Source: HT1-32 sp040219025 (GTDB lineage: Bacteria; Pseudomonadota; Alphaproteobacteria; Rhodospirillales; HT1-32). From it: a stretch of 64,000 nt of DNA. This document shows, in pieces, positions 7,683 through 16,366 of the stretch. Position 1 is the first letter of the stretch; each line of letters opens with the position of its first letter. Below the pieces are notes generated by a model. That model saw nothing but the letters and a program-made list of their open reading frames with translations, was not told the origin of the DNA and ran no database searches. Position numbers and translations under genes: made by a program. Location of the stretch: NCBI GenBank assembly GCA_040219025.1, contig JAVJTE010000030.1:62001-126000 (forward strand). The letters run 5' to 3'.

Positions 7683-9799
7683 GATTTACTCCCTTTTGCC
7701 GGGCCGGAAGCGGCGAAGCCCAGAAATACTGCCAGAAACAGGACGCCCGCGCTACTGATCAGAATTCCGGTCCCGGCCATGGCACCGGAATAGCCGAAGG
7801 CCCCGATCAGGGCGGCGACAATAAACGGTCCGACAACGGACCCCATCCGCTCGATCAGACGGAAGACACTGAGCACGGTCGTCTGGCCGATCTCGGCAAC
7901 TTCCCTGGCACAGATCTCCGGCACCATGGCCAGCTGCGGCGAAATCGACATCGCATGTCCAAGCCCCAGCATGACAACGCCGCCCAGAACGGTGATCGTA
8001 CTCTGCTGATACAGAATGCCGATCAGTCCAAGACCTGAAATGGCTGTTCCCAGCCCGACGAACCAGCGATGTGCACCCAGCCTGTCGGCCAGTTTTGCAA
8101 AGACGGGGGTCATCAGGATCGTGACAATGCCATAGGCCATCAGCACCCGACCGATTGTCGACTGGTTATCGCCCAGCAGCTTCAGGTAGAGCGGTGCCAG
8201 ATAGAACAGAAACCCGGTCAGGATGATCTTGCCGGGGATGGCGCCTAACAGCAGTAATGCCAGAAAACGTGCATTCCCGAGCACCGTGATGAAATCGCCC
8301 AGCCGAAGTTTGCGTTTGGGTGCGCCGGTTCGGGGTGGCTGGGGATCGATCAGGTTCACGACCAGGACGGCCGCCAGCAGGGCGAGGGCCGTCGAGACAA
8401 AGAAGGTCAGCCGGAAACCGATGCGATCTGCCAGAATACCGCCGATAGCCGCACCGCAGATTCCGGCGGCAAACACCCCGCCCATGAAGATTGCCATACC
8501 CTGCGCGCGGTTCGACGAGTCCGTGTTGTCGGCAATATAGCCCTGACAGGCGATATAGATCGTCGCATAGCCAAACGCACAGAGGCAGCGCCAGAACAGC
8601 AGGTCATACAGGCTGAGGGCAAGACCGGTTCCGATAAACCCGATGACAGCCGGAACGATCCCGATCATAAAGACCCGGCGGGGGCCGTAGCGGTCGGCCC
8701 AGGTGCCGGCAAAGGGTGTGGCAATCGCAACCATCAGCATGAAGACCGAAATTGGCAGGCCGATGACCATTTCCGGCGTCAGTCCCGGAATCGGCGCGTA
8801 GAGTTCCTTCACATAGATCGGGAAGAAGGGGCGTGAGAGCTCTTCCGCAAAAATGAAGATGAACAGGGGAGTGCGGATGTTGATCAGGCTACTTTCCCGC
8901 AGCTGCCGGCGCGGCCCCTCGGACGAGAAGAACCGGAAGCGGTTCTGCACACCGGCGAGAATGTCCTCGACATCCTTCGAGACCACCCGGTTACCGATTG
9001 TCTGTTGCAACGAGCGAACCTTGTTCAGCAGGGCATCATAGCTCTGGTTGATGCTTCTGATGGTCGCATTGAAGGCTTCCAGAAACCGGCCGATCTCGTC
9101 ATTCGACCGGTGCAGCACGGCAAGGCTGAAATCACCCTCGCGCAGCCGGTCTGCAACATTGTCCATCAGCCTGATCGGCGTTGTGATACTGATCGCCACG
9201 ATGATCAGCAACACCTCGAAGGTGACGAGAAGCGAGATCAGCAGGACAACCAGAATATCATAAAGAATTTCGGAAATGGTCTGCCGGACAAAAGCCCGGT
9301 CGACGCCAACATGCAGGACACCGATTGTCCGGTCCTCGAAGGTAATCGGCAGCGCCGTGTTCTGATAATTCTTCAGTTCCACCCATTTCGAGTGATTACC
9401 GGAAATCACCTGCCGGGCAATATCCGCCACCTCATCGGGTATGGCAGAGGCCGACGAGACAGATTTATACAGCAGACCGCCTTCTGTGCTGGAGACAGCC
9501 AGATAGCGGATTTCCGGGTGAGGGGCCTTGGCATCGCTCAGGAACTGCTCCATGCCGACCATCTGCTGGAAGGGCACACCGATCGCCAGTGCCTTTTCGA
9601 TGAGGTCATTGACGGACTGTCCGACTGTAACCGATTTCTGCTCGATTTCCGGCACCAGTTCGCGCTCGAAGGCATCAAGTGCGCGCCATGAGGCAAAAGC
9701 CGCAGCACCGGCCAGAATGATCAGTGTCAGCGCAAACAGACGGATGTTGATCCGGCGTGAATAGCTGCGCGCGGCGCTGCGGTCTGCGGGATGGCTCAT
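7679..9799 (-). CDS. HAMP-MFS fusion: sensor-linked major facilitator transporter
   Basis: 706 residues. A helix at about 18-40, a ~135-residue periplasmic sensor-like region, a second helix at ~178-205 and a HAMP module (TPIRLMDNVADRLREGDFS ... SNDEIGRFLEAFN, about 205-255) are the front half of a chemoreceptor or sensor kinase. After a ~45-residue helical linker, instead of a kinase or cyclase, there is a complete 12-helix MFS transporter (about 305-700) with motif A GTWADRYGPRRVF and the half-repeat motif AKLADRLGAHRW. Overlaps of four bases on both sides couple it to the upstream sensor and the downstream binding protein. The implied role is transport, perhaps efflux, gated by periplasmic ligand through HAMP. 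I see no frameshift that would make this an artefactual fusion; the frame is continuous. Confidence 0.85.
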   Translation of the reverse strand: MSHPADRSAARSYSRRINIRLFALTLIILAGAAAFASWRALDAFERELVPEIEQKSVTVGQSVNDLIEKALAIGVPFQQMVGMEQFLSDAKAPHPEIRYLAVSSTEGGLLYKSVSSASAIPDEVADIARQVISGNHSKWVELKNYQNTALPITFEDRTIGVLHVGVDRAFVRQTISEILYDILVVLLISLLVTFEVLLIIVAISITTPIRLMDNVADRLREGDFSLAVLHRSNDEIGRFLEAFNATIRSINQSYDALLNKVRSLQQTIGNRVVSKDVEDILAGVQNRFRFFSSEGPRRQLRESSLINIRTPLFIFIFAEELSRPFFPIYVKELYAPIPGLTPEMVIGLPISVFMLMVAIATPFAGTWADRYGPRRVFMIGIVPAVIGFIGTGLALSLYDLLFWRCLCAFGYATIYIACQGYIADNTDSSNRAQGMAIFMGGVFAAGICGAAIGGILADRIGFRLTFFVSTALALLAAVLVVNLIDPQPPRTGAPKRKLRLGDFITVLGNARFLALLLLGAIPGKIILTGFLFYLAPLYLKLLGDNQSTIGRVLMAYGIVTILMTPVFAKLADRLGAHRWFVGLGTAISGLGLIGILYQQSTITVLGGVVMLGLGHAMSISPQLAMVPEICAREVAEIGQTTVLSVFRLIERMGSVVGPFIVAALIGAFGYSGAMAGTGILISSAGVLFLAVFLGFAASGPAKGSKS

Positions 9800-10584
9800 G
9801 ACGGCAGCCCCTCTTTGCGACCGATTTCGTCGATGGCAGCCGTCGCCCGGTCAATGTCCTGTTTTGCGCCCGCTGCGTAATCACGGACCATCAGCATATG
9901 CGTCTCGATTTCTGTGCGACTGCCGCCATCCGGCGGATCGACACCACCCGACGCGGCCAGTGTCATCGCCGTCTGCATGCGGCGATAGGCGGCGCTGACA
10001 TCGCGCAACAGCAGGAACACGGCCAGAAAGGCAAGCGTGCCGAAGATGGCCAGTGCCAGCAGCGCTGCCTCGCCCAGTTCCCGAAGCATCGCATCGACCT
10101 TGGCATCGGAATAGCTGCGCGAGTAAGTCACGGAAAGGCCGCCAACATATTTGTCGAGGTTGTCGACCAGCGGGACACCGACAACAAATTCTGTCTCGCC
10201 AGCCAGCGACCATGTATCTGTCTCCGCACTGTCCAGTGCGGTCATCCATTCGGCCGGTACCACCGGAACGTCTGACTGAGGGGATGAAAACAGCCGGTTC
10301 CCCGACTCGTCATAGACCTGGATCGTTGCGATCAGGGGATTGATCTCCCGTGCGTGATCCAGAATAGGCTGGAGGGTTTCAATATTCCGGAGTGCGAGCC
10401 CGAGATTGAGCCCCCCCTCGACCGTGCTTTTCAGATCAAGCGAGACGACCCGAACGCGCGAATCAAGCAGGCCCGCCAGGGTTTTCTGAAACTTGAAGTA
10501 ATTCAGGAAGGTAACCAGAAGCAGGACAAAGGCGACGATGCCTACGATGGTCAGCCCGATTTTTGTCGTGAGGGAGACTTTCAT
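9796..10584 (-). CDS. Membrane sensor-like protein with periplasmic domain, no output domain
   Basis: 262 residues: a helix at ~8-28, a periplasmic segment ~30-165, a second helix at ~172-196 and a short ~65-residue cytoplasmic tail (partly helical, ending IDEIGRKEGLPS). The periplasmic part resembles the sensor half of the next gene in length, layout and in patterns such as TVEGGLNLGLALRN, IATIQVYDESGNRLF and VGGLSVTYSRSYSD, so the two may be paralogous ligand domains. No kinase, cyclase, GGDEF or MCP domain follows. It is the first gene of the unit (its stop overlaps the next ATG). It may pair with the HAMP-MFS protein as a heteromeric sensor. Confidence 0.75.
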   Translation of the reverse strand: MKVSLTTKIGLTIVGIVAFVLLLVTFLNYFKFQKTLAGLLDSRVRVVSLDLKSTVEGGLNLGLALRNIETLQPILDHAREINPLIATIQVYDESGNRLFSSPQSDVPVVPAEWMTALDSAETDTWSLAGETEFVVGVPLVDNLDKYVGGLSVTYSRSYSDAKVDAMLRELGEAALLALAIFGTLAFLAVFLLLRDVSAAYRRMQTAMTLAASGGVDPPDGGSRTEIETHMLMVRDYAAGAKQDIDRATAAIDEIGRKEGLPS

Positions 10585-10812
10585 GAAGACCTGAAAAGAA
10601 ATGACACCGACGATGACACGGGGTCTGACCAGCAGAAACCGTGTTCAGGCCATATTGACTCATCATGTCGCGCCGCGCCAGCGCAGGCCGGAGGGAACGA
10701 GTTCACGAGCCATGCATCAGGCGCAATGCTGCGGTGCGAGAGGAGCTGTTGTGCATAGCAGCAAATCAACCCATCTTCACTCCAACACATACTGTTCAAC
10801 AGGAGATACGAG

Positions 10813-11085
10813 ATGACAAAGTTCAGAAGCACACTGACATCCGAAGAACATCATCGGATTATGCTGCAGGCCCGCCGGATGCAGTCTCAGGCCATCATCA
10901 ACGGCCTTGGTTTCGGGTTTTCCTGGCTTGTTTCCAGGATCCCGGGTCTGCGCGCCGGCAACCACGAAGTCAGTGAATTCTCCAGCCATCAGATGCAGGA
11001 CATCGGTGTGAAGCGTTCATGGTCCGACACGGTTGACGCACGTCGCGCCAGCATCAATGGCGATCTCGCCCTGTCGGCCCAGTAA
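10813..11085 (+). CDS. DUF1127-like small protein
   Basis: 90 residues, basic N-terminal half and a C-terminal motif FSSHQMQDIGVKRSWSD that fits the DUF1127 (YjiS-like) signature of a conserved D-I-G-hydrophobic-x-R. Start supported by CAGGAGATACGAG directly upstream. DUF1127 proteins of alphaproteobacteria are small RNA- or stress-linked proteins; those with 40-50 residues act in phosphate or carbon metabolism, while this one is longer, with an amphipathic segment (GLGFGFSWLVSRIPG) before the motif. It ends only one base from the stop of the convergent mlrC-like gene, leaving no room for a separate terminator. Confidence 0.65.
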   Translation: MTKFRSTLTSEEHHRIMLQARRMQSQAIINGLGFGFSWLVSRIPGLRAGNHEVSEFSSHQMQDIGVKRSWSDTVDARRASINGDLALSAQ

Positions 11086-11086
11086 C

Positions 11087-12562
11087 TCAGTCGATATCGA
11101 GTGGAAATACCGGCCGCCTGACCCTGCGATAGGTCAGTTCCTGATAATTGCGGGATGTCAGGCCGCCGGCGTCTACCGTCATCACCTTTCCGGCAATCGG
11201 CTCGTATGCCGCCCGGAAATGGTGGGCTGACTTGACAACAAGAGCCCGGTATCCGGTTGGCTCTATCCCCAGAAACCGGAAATGCTGAAGGTCATAGACC
11301 TGTACCTTGCGGCTGGTGACGACAATATCCACACCACCGGACCGGAACAGTGCCGATGGTCCCAGATTGACGGCAACGCCCCGGTGCATGGGGCCTTCAT
11401 GAACCAGATCGCCATCACAAGTCGCCATCACGGTTCCTGAAACCTGTATCGGCTCGCCGAATGCGGGGTCAACCCGGCCACCCAGTTCGACTGTAATTTC
11501 GGCACCGGCGCCGGCCTGGTTCATGATACGGGCTGCCTCCGGGTCCACGATCAGCGAGAAGGCAACACCATCCACACCGGCGTCCAGAACGGCTTTCAGC
11601 AAACGGGTTGCATCGCCATATCCGCCACCGCCGGGATTGTCTGAAAACTCGGCAATGACCAGGGGGTCTGCATCCCCGGGATGTTCAGTGATTGCAGTGA
11701 CCGCCTCACTGACTGTTTTAAGGTCAATCGACAGTTCATGTCGCCGCTCCCATATCTCGCCCGTCATCGCCTGAACAATTTCGTGGGACCGGGCGCTTTC
11801 CCCGTCGACAACCACAAGTGCTGACGGGCCGGTCTCCAGCGTATCCGCCCAGGGAAAGCCTCCGTTCACGCTGACGGAAAGAATACCCGGTTCGGTCTCG
11901 AAGCCGCGGGCCATCTGCAACAACTGTCGCATCGGACCACCCGGCGTGCGTCCATGGTCCGCCCCATCCATCATCTCGCATTTGCCAAGCAGGGTTGAAG
12001 GCCTGATCTCTCCATTAAGTGTGCGCTGCAACAAGGCAGCCGTTTCCATCCCGGCATCATACATATCGACATGAGGATAGGTCTTGTAGGAGACCAGAAT
12101 ATCAGCGTGTCGCGCCATGTTGACGGTTACATTTGCGTGCAGGTCGAGCGTTGCAGCAACCGGGACATGTGGCCCGACCCGGTCGCGGATCAGCTCCAGC
12201 AGGTAGCCTTCGCCATCTTCATTCACGTCAGACACCATGGCACCGTGCAGGGCCAGCAGGATGCCATCAAACGGCCCGTCACTAAATCCGGCGAGGAGCC
12301 GCCGCGCAATGTGATTGAAAGCTTCTGCCGTGACCGGTCCCGACGGTGTTGCCTGGACGGCTATGGTCGGAACCAGTTCCCAGTCATAGCGTTCAGCGGC
12401 GTCAATAAAGGCAGCAATTTCAGTATTTGTGCCCCGGAAAGCCGGAAAGATATCATCGCCCTCGAAATACCGGCGTGCGCGGAAGGAATCGAGATCAGTC
12501 GGAATTCGGGAGAAGGTGTTGGTCTCGTGATTGACCAGTGCGGTCAGGATGCGTTTCTTCAT
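11087..12562 (-). CDS. M81 family metallopeptidase (MlrC-like)
   Basis: 491 residues of the MlrC/M81 family, named for microcystinase C, zinc-dependent hydrolases mostly of unknown substrate. Family landmarks: N-terminal NHETNTFS, LLALHGAMVSD, ATLDLHANV with SYKTYPHVDMYD, EFSDNPGGGGYGD and the C-terminal VVKSAHHFRAAYEP. The putative metal-binding residues (Asp and His in DLHANV, His in THxD-like YPHVD) are present. The ATG at 12562 is preferred over an upstream one because it begins the conserved N-terminus and follows GGAAACGAGG; the gene overlaps the 3' end of the GntR gene by 68 bases. Many homologues sit with dipeptide, amide or hydroxyacid catabolic genes, as here. Confidence 0.88.
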   Translation of the reverse strand: MKKRILTALVNHETNTFSRIPTDLDSFRARRYFEGDDIFPAFRGTNTEIAAFIDAAERYDWELVPTIAVQATPSGPVTAEAFNHIARRLLAGFSDGPFDGILLALHGAMVSDVNEDGEGYLLELIRDRVGPHVPVAATLDLHANVTVNMARHADILVSYKTYPHVDMYDAGMETAALLQRTLNGEIRPSTLLGKCEMMDGADHGRTPGGPMRQLLQMARGFETEPGILSVSVNGGFPWADTLETGPSALVVVDGESARSHEIVQAMTGEIWERRHELSIDLKTVSEAVTAITEHPGDADPLVIAEFSDNPGGGGYGDATRLLKAVLDAGVDGVAFSLIVDPEAARIMNQAGAGAEITVELGGRVDPAFGEPIQVSGTVMATCDGDLVHEGPMHRGVAVNLGPSALFRSGGVDIVVTSRKVQVYDLQHFRFLGIEPTGYRALVVKSAHHFRAAYEPIAGKVMTVDAGGLTSRNYQELTYRRVRRPVFPLDID

Positions 12563-13253
12563 CGCCTCGTTTCCTGCTTCGTGGCTTGCGTGCACCCAGC
12601 GCTTCCTCAATGACGTGAAGCTTTTTCAGCAGATGCCGCCGCAACAACCGGCCCAGCTTGCGACCTTCGCCTGCGGCGAGCAAGTCAATCATCTCCAGAT
12701 GATCATCGATGTTGCGCGACCACCCGGAGGGGGAGGTGTTCAGCAGATAGCGTGCCCGCAGGATCCGTGCATTCAGCACCCGGTGCTGATCGCGCAGGAC
12801 GGTGTTGTCAGCAATTTCAAGCAGCCGTTCGTGGATACGCTGGTTGAGGCGAAAGTAATCCGGCAATTCGCCCTTTTCGTAACAGCCGGTCATCGCCGTC
12901 GTCAGAGTACGCAAATCCCCGATATCAGCAGCGGTTGCATTGCGGGTTGCCAGTTCCCCGGCCAGCGCCTCAAGCGCACCCATGACCTGAAAGGCATCGC
13001 GAATTTCATCCGGCCCGAGATCGGTGACGGTAGCACCCCGGTTGGGTTGCAGCTCAACCAGCCCCTCATTCGCAAGTACTTTCAGCGCCTCCCGCAGCGG
13101 GGTCCGGGAAATTCCGAAATCGGCACAGAGCTGGCGCTCCGGTACCCGTTCACCGGGCGGTAGCACACCTTCGACAATCATGTCCCGAATGCGGTCCGCC
13201 GCCTCGTCATAAAGTGACGGTCGCTGAATCGGGGCAGCCGAAATCTGCGTCAT
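12495..13253 (-). CDS. GntR family regulator, FCD subfamily
   Basis: 252 residues. N-terminal winged helix with the GntR signature (IRDMIVEGVLPPGERVPE, DFGISRTPLREALKVL, LVELQPNRGATV), followed by an all-helical FCD ligand-binding domain whose metal-site residues appear in the pattern DYFRLNQRIHERLLE and the later DDHLEMIDLLAAG with RRHLLKKL. Start ATG overlaps the upstream dehydrogenase stop (ATGA). The last ~30 residues are polar and encoded in DNA overlapping the mlrC-like start. It probably represses its own operon and the divergent sgaA-like gene in response to a carboxylate such as a hydroxyacid; the palindromes between them are candidate operators. Confidence 0.9.
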   Translation of the reverse strand: MTQISAAPIQRPSLYDEAADRIRDMIVEGVLPPGERVPERQLCADFGISRTPLREALKVLANEGLVELQPNRGATVTDLGPDEIRDAFQVMGALEALAGELATRNATAADIGDLRTLTTAMTGCYEKGELPDYFRLNQRIHERLLEIADNTVLRDQHRVLNARILRARYLLNTSPSGWSRNIDDHLEMIDLLAAGEGRKLGRLLRRHLLKKLHVIEEALGARKPRSRKRGDEETHPDRTGQSRDQHLLPNSD

Positions 13254-16168
13254 CCGCGCAGCGCCTGTTCAAGAACGCGGACAACATGGAGAGCTTTACG
13301 GTCTGCCCCGTCAGCCACCTGATGGCGGCAGCTTGTGCCATCCGCCACAATCAGGGTATCCGCCCCGGCGGCCCGGACTTTCGGCAACAGGTCCAGCTCG
13401 CCCATCTTCATCGACACATCATAATGTTCAGCTTCGTAGCCGAAATTGCCGGCCATACCGCAGCAGGAGGACTGAATGAGTTCGTGTTCAAGCTCGGGCA
13501 CCATGCGAAGCGCCTTCTGCACATCACTCATCGCGCCAAAGGCTTTCTGATGGCAGTGACCATGGAGCAAAGCCTGTTTAGCGGCAATCGGCTGCAGATC
13601 GAGGCTGATCTTGCCGGCTTCGGTCTGCTCGACAATGAAGGCCTCGAACAGTTTTGCCGCTTCTGCCAGACGGCCGGTATCGTCCCCCGGCAGCATGGAA
13701 CGGAATTCATCGCGCAGGGTGAACAGGCAGGACGGCTCCAGGCCGACAATCGTTGCACCCTGTTCAACAAGCGGCAGCAGGGCGTCAATCGTGCGCCGGG
13801 CCTCTGCCTTCGCTTCATCCACCAGCCCGGTAGACAGAAAGGTGCGGCCGCAACAGAGCGGGCGACCGTCATTCTTCGGGGTTACCAGATTTACATCAGC
13901 AGCCTTCAGAACCGTCTCCGCCGCCCGTGCATTCTCCGGCTCGAACCAGGTGTTGAAGCAGTCCGCGAACAGCACCGCCGTCGGACCGGAGCCAGTCATT
14001 GCGGTAACACCTTCATAGGGACGGGAACTCCATTTCGGCAGCGGACGCCGGGCGCTGAGGCCGGCAACTTTCTCGCTCAGTCCCGCAATTCCCGGTATCC
14101 TGTCACGCAGGTTAAGCAGCCAGCCCAGTTTCGAGGCGGCGCGGGCATAGCGGGGCAGCCAGGCCACCAGCCGGTCGCGGAAGGTAAGCCCATGGCGCGC
14201 CTTGTAGGCATGCAGGAACTCGATCTTCATCTTCGCCATATCGACGCCGGTCGGGCATTCCCGTTTGCAACCCTTGCAGCCGACGCATAGCTCCATCGTC
14301 GATTTCATCTCGTCTGAGGTGAAGGCATCGGGGCCAAGCTGTCCGGTAATCGCCAGCCGCAGTGAATTGGCCCGCCCGCGCGTGACATGCCGTTCATCAT
14401 CGGTCGCCCGGAAAGACGGACACATCACACCGGGGTTGGATTTCCGGCAGGTGCCGTTGTTGTTGCACATCTCCACAGCAGACGAGAAACCACCCCATTC
14501 CGCCCAGTCCAGAACCGTATCCAGGGGCAGGGGAGCATAGCCCGGCTTGTAGCGATGCAGGCTGCGGTCATCCATCTTTTCCGGACGGACGATCTTGCCC
14601 GGATTGAACAGACCATCCGGGTCAAAAGTATCCTTCACCTCTTCAAAGGCGCGGGCGATACGGCTGCCGAACATCGGCTCATGGAACTCGCTGCGAACCA
14701 GACCGTCGCCATGTTCTCCAGAGTGGGAGCCCTTGTACTCACGGACGATGGCAAAAGCCTCTTCCGCGACGGCGCGCATCTTCCTGGCACCTTCATCGGT
14801 CTTCATGTTCAGAATAGGCCGGACGTGGAGCGTGCCGACAGAGGCGTGGGCATACCAGGTGCCTTCAGTACCGTGGCGGCGAAACAGCTGATTCAGCCGG
14901 TCGGTATATTCGGCAAGGTCTTCCAGCGGTACGGCGCAATCCTCGATGAACGACACCGGCTTGCCGTCACCCTTCATCGACATGACGATATTCAGACCCG
15001 CCGCCCGCACACTCCAGATCTCCTGCTGTAAAGACGGGTCTTCGGCCCGCACCACGGCATTGGGAAATCCGTGATCCGCCATCAGTTCCTCAAGCTGATC
15101 CAGCTTCGCTAGCTGTTCGGACCGGTCATCACCGGCGAATTCAACCAGCAGAAGTGAATCCGGCTCGCCCTGAATGCAGCGGTCCAGAACCGGACGGAAT
15201 TCCGCATTCTGTCGTCCCAGTTCAATGATCGTCCGGTCAACCAGCTCAACTGCCGACGGGTCCAGCTTCACGATATGCTGGGTGGTATCCATGGCCGAGA
15301 AGAAGGTCGGGAAATGGCAGACGCCGAGCGCCTTCTGTGGCGGAATTTCCTGAAGGTCGAGTTCGATTTCCGAGAAGAAACCGAGCGTGCCTTCCGAGCC
15401 GACCAGCAGGTGCGCCATATTATGGCCCCGCGGGTCGATACTGTCGATGTTGTAGCCACCGACGCGTCGCAGAAGCTTTGGAAATTTATCAGCGATCTCG
15501 GTTGCTTCACGGGCGTGAAGGCGGCGCATTTTCGTCAGGATGTCGATATAGCGCGCATCCTCGGAAATGCCTTCCAGATTTCCCGGAATGTCGCCAAAGG
15601 TATGGCGGGAACCGTCCGCCAGAATAGCGTCAATCTCGCGGACATTATGGACCATGTTGCCATAGCGGATCGAGCGTGAGCCGCAGGAGTTGTTTCCGGT
15701 CATACCGCCAATTGTCGCCCGGTTGGCCGGCGAGACATCGACCGGATAGAACAGGCCATGCGGTTTCAGCCAGGCATTCAGATGGTTCAGCACGATCCCC
15801 GGCTGAACCCGGACCCGCCGCCGTTCCTTGTCAAAGGAGACAACACCGCGGAGATATTTGCTGGTATCGATCACCAGTGCTTCCCCGACCGTCTGGCCAC
15901 ATTGCGAGGTGCCGGCACCCCGCGGCAGAATGGGAATGCCCTGTTCCCGGCCGATGGTAATCGCTGCTTCGATGTCAGTGACGGAGCGGGGAACAATGAC
16001 GCCGATCGGTTCAATCTGATAGATTGAGGCATCCGTGCTGTAGCGCCCCCGGGAGAAACCATCGAACAGAATTTCCGCATTGGTTTCCCGCTGCAATCTG
16101 TCTGCCAGGGCGCTGTCGCCCGGCCGGGCACCGCTGGTTCCCGGCTTGATACGTGTCTGAACAGTCAT
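13250..16168 (-). CDS. FAD/Fe-S 2-hydroxyacid dehydrogenase (YdiJ/D-lactate dehydrogenase-like)
   Basis: 972 residues. Domains in order: FAD-binding PCMH type (about 50-230, PRGAGTSQCGQTVG and GMTGNNSCGSRSIRYG), FAD-oxidase C-terminal cap (about 260-530, ending SHSGEHGDGLVRSE and LFNPGKIV), a ferredoxin-like region with CVGCKGCKRECPTG plus an upstream NNNGTCRKSNPGVMCPS cluster, and two CCG cysteine-rich domains (LCCGRTFLS, SSCCGMAGNFGYE). This is the layout of YdiJ/Dld-type membrane-associated dehydrogenases that oxidise D-2-hydroxyacids (D-lactate, D-2-hydroxyglutarate) and pass electrons to quinone. The ATG at 16168 follows GGGAG with 7-base spacing; a TTG further upstream is weaker. First gene of an operon with GntR and the MlrC-like hydrolase. 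Exact substrate not decidable from sequence. Confidence 0.85.
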   Translation of the reverse strand: MTVQTRIKPGTSGARPGDSALADRLQRETNAEILFDGFSRGRYSTDASIYQIEPIGVIVPRSVTDIEAAITIGREQGIPILPRGAGTSQCGQTVGEALVIDTSKYLRGVVSFDKERRRVRVQPGIVLNHLNAWLKPHGLFYPVDVSPANRATIGGMTGNNSCGSRSIRYGNMVHNVREIDAILADGSRHTFGDIPGNLEGISEDARYIDILTKMRRLHAREATEIADKFPKLLRRVGGYNIDSIDPRGHNMAHLLVGSEGTLGFFSEIELDLQEIPPQKALGVCHFPTFFSAMDTTQHIVKLDPSAVELVDRTIIELGRQNAEFRPVLDRCIQGEPDSLLLVEFAGDDRSEQLAKLDQLEELMADHGFPNAVVRAEDPSLQQEIWSVRAAGLNIVMSMKGDGKPVSFIEDCAVPLEDLAEYTDRLNQLFRRHGTEGTWYAHASVGTLHVRPILNMKTDEGARKMRAVAEEAFAIVREYKGSHSGEHGDGLVRSEFHEPMFGSRIARAFEEVKDTFDPDGLFNPGKIVRPEKMDDRSLHRYKPGYAPLPLDTVLDWAEWGGFSSAVEMCNNNGTCRKSNPGVMCPSFRATDDERHVTRGRANSLRLAITGQLGPDAFTSDEMKSTMELCVGCKGCKRECPTGVDMAKMKIEFLHAYKARHGLTFRDRLVAWLPRYARAASKLGWLLNLRDRIPGIAGLSEKVAGLSARRPLPKWSSRPYEGVTAMTGSGPTAVLFADCFNTWFEPENARAAETVLKAADVNLVTPKNDGRPLCCGRTFLSTGLVDEAKAEARRTIDALLPLVEQGATIVGLEPSCLFTLRDEFRSMLPGDDTGRLAEAAKLFEAFIVEQTEAGKISLDLQPIAAKQALLHGHCHQKAFGAMSDVQKALRMVPELEHELIQSSCCGMAGNFGYEAEHYDVSMKMGELDLLPKVRAAGADTLIVADGTSCRHQVADGADRKALHVVRVLEQALRG

Positions 16169-16260
16169 CCTGTCGCTCCCGAAATTTCTCAAGATTTAGC
16201 ACATAATGCGCATATCGCAAATCATTGTTGAATCAGAAAATGCACGGACAAAAACAGTTT

Positions 16261-16279
16261 AGTATATATTTTTCATACT
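16261..16279. promoter_or_regulatory. AT-rich inverted repeat in divergent promoter
   Basis: AGTATATATTTTTCATACT, arms AGTAT/ATACT with a 9-base spacer, in the AT-rich gap between the dehydrogenase and aminotransferase genes. It could be a GntR/FCD operator (this subfamily often uses GTAT..ATAC-like half sites) or simply promoter sequence. Confidence 0.35.
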
Positions 16280-16329
16280 GTTATAGAGTTCTTATCGATA
16301 TCGAAAAAACATTGCCGACGTCTAAAATG

Positions 16330-16344
16330 AATGCATAATGCATT
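16330..16344. promoter_or_regulatory. Perfect palindrome, candidate GntR operator
   Basis: AATGCATAATGCATT is a 7-1-7 perfect inverted repeat ending 22 bases before the start codon of the sgaA-like gene. Its place between promoter and start would suit repression by the GntR regulator encoded in the divergent operon. Confidence 0.45.
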
Positions 16345-16366
16345 TCAATGATAACGGAGAACTCTC

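Noticed and set aside
13214..14290. 358-residue frame antisense to the FAD/Fe-S dehydrogenase
   Set aside because: Shadow frame; the opposite strand has clear catalytic and cluster motifs.
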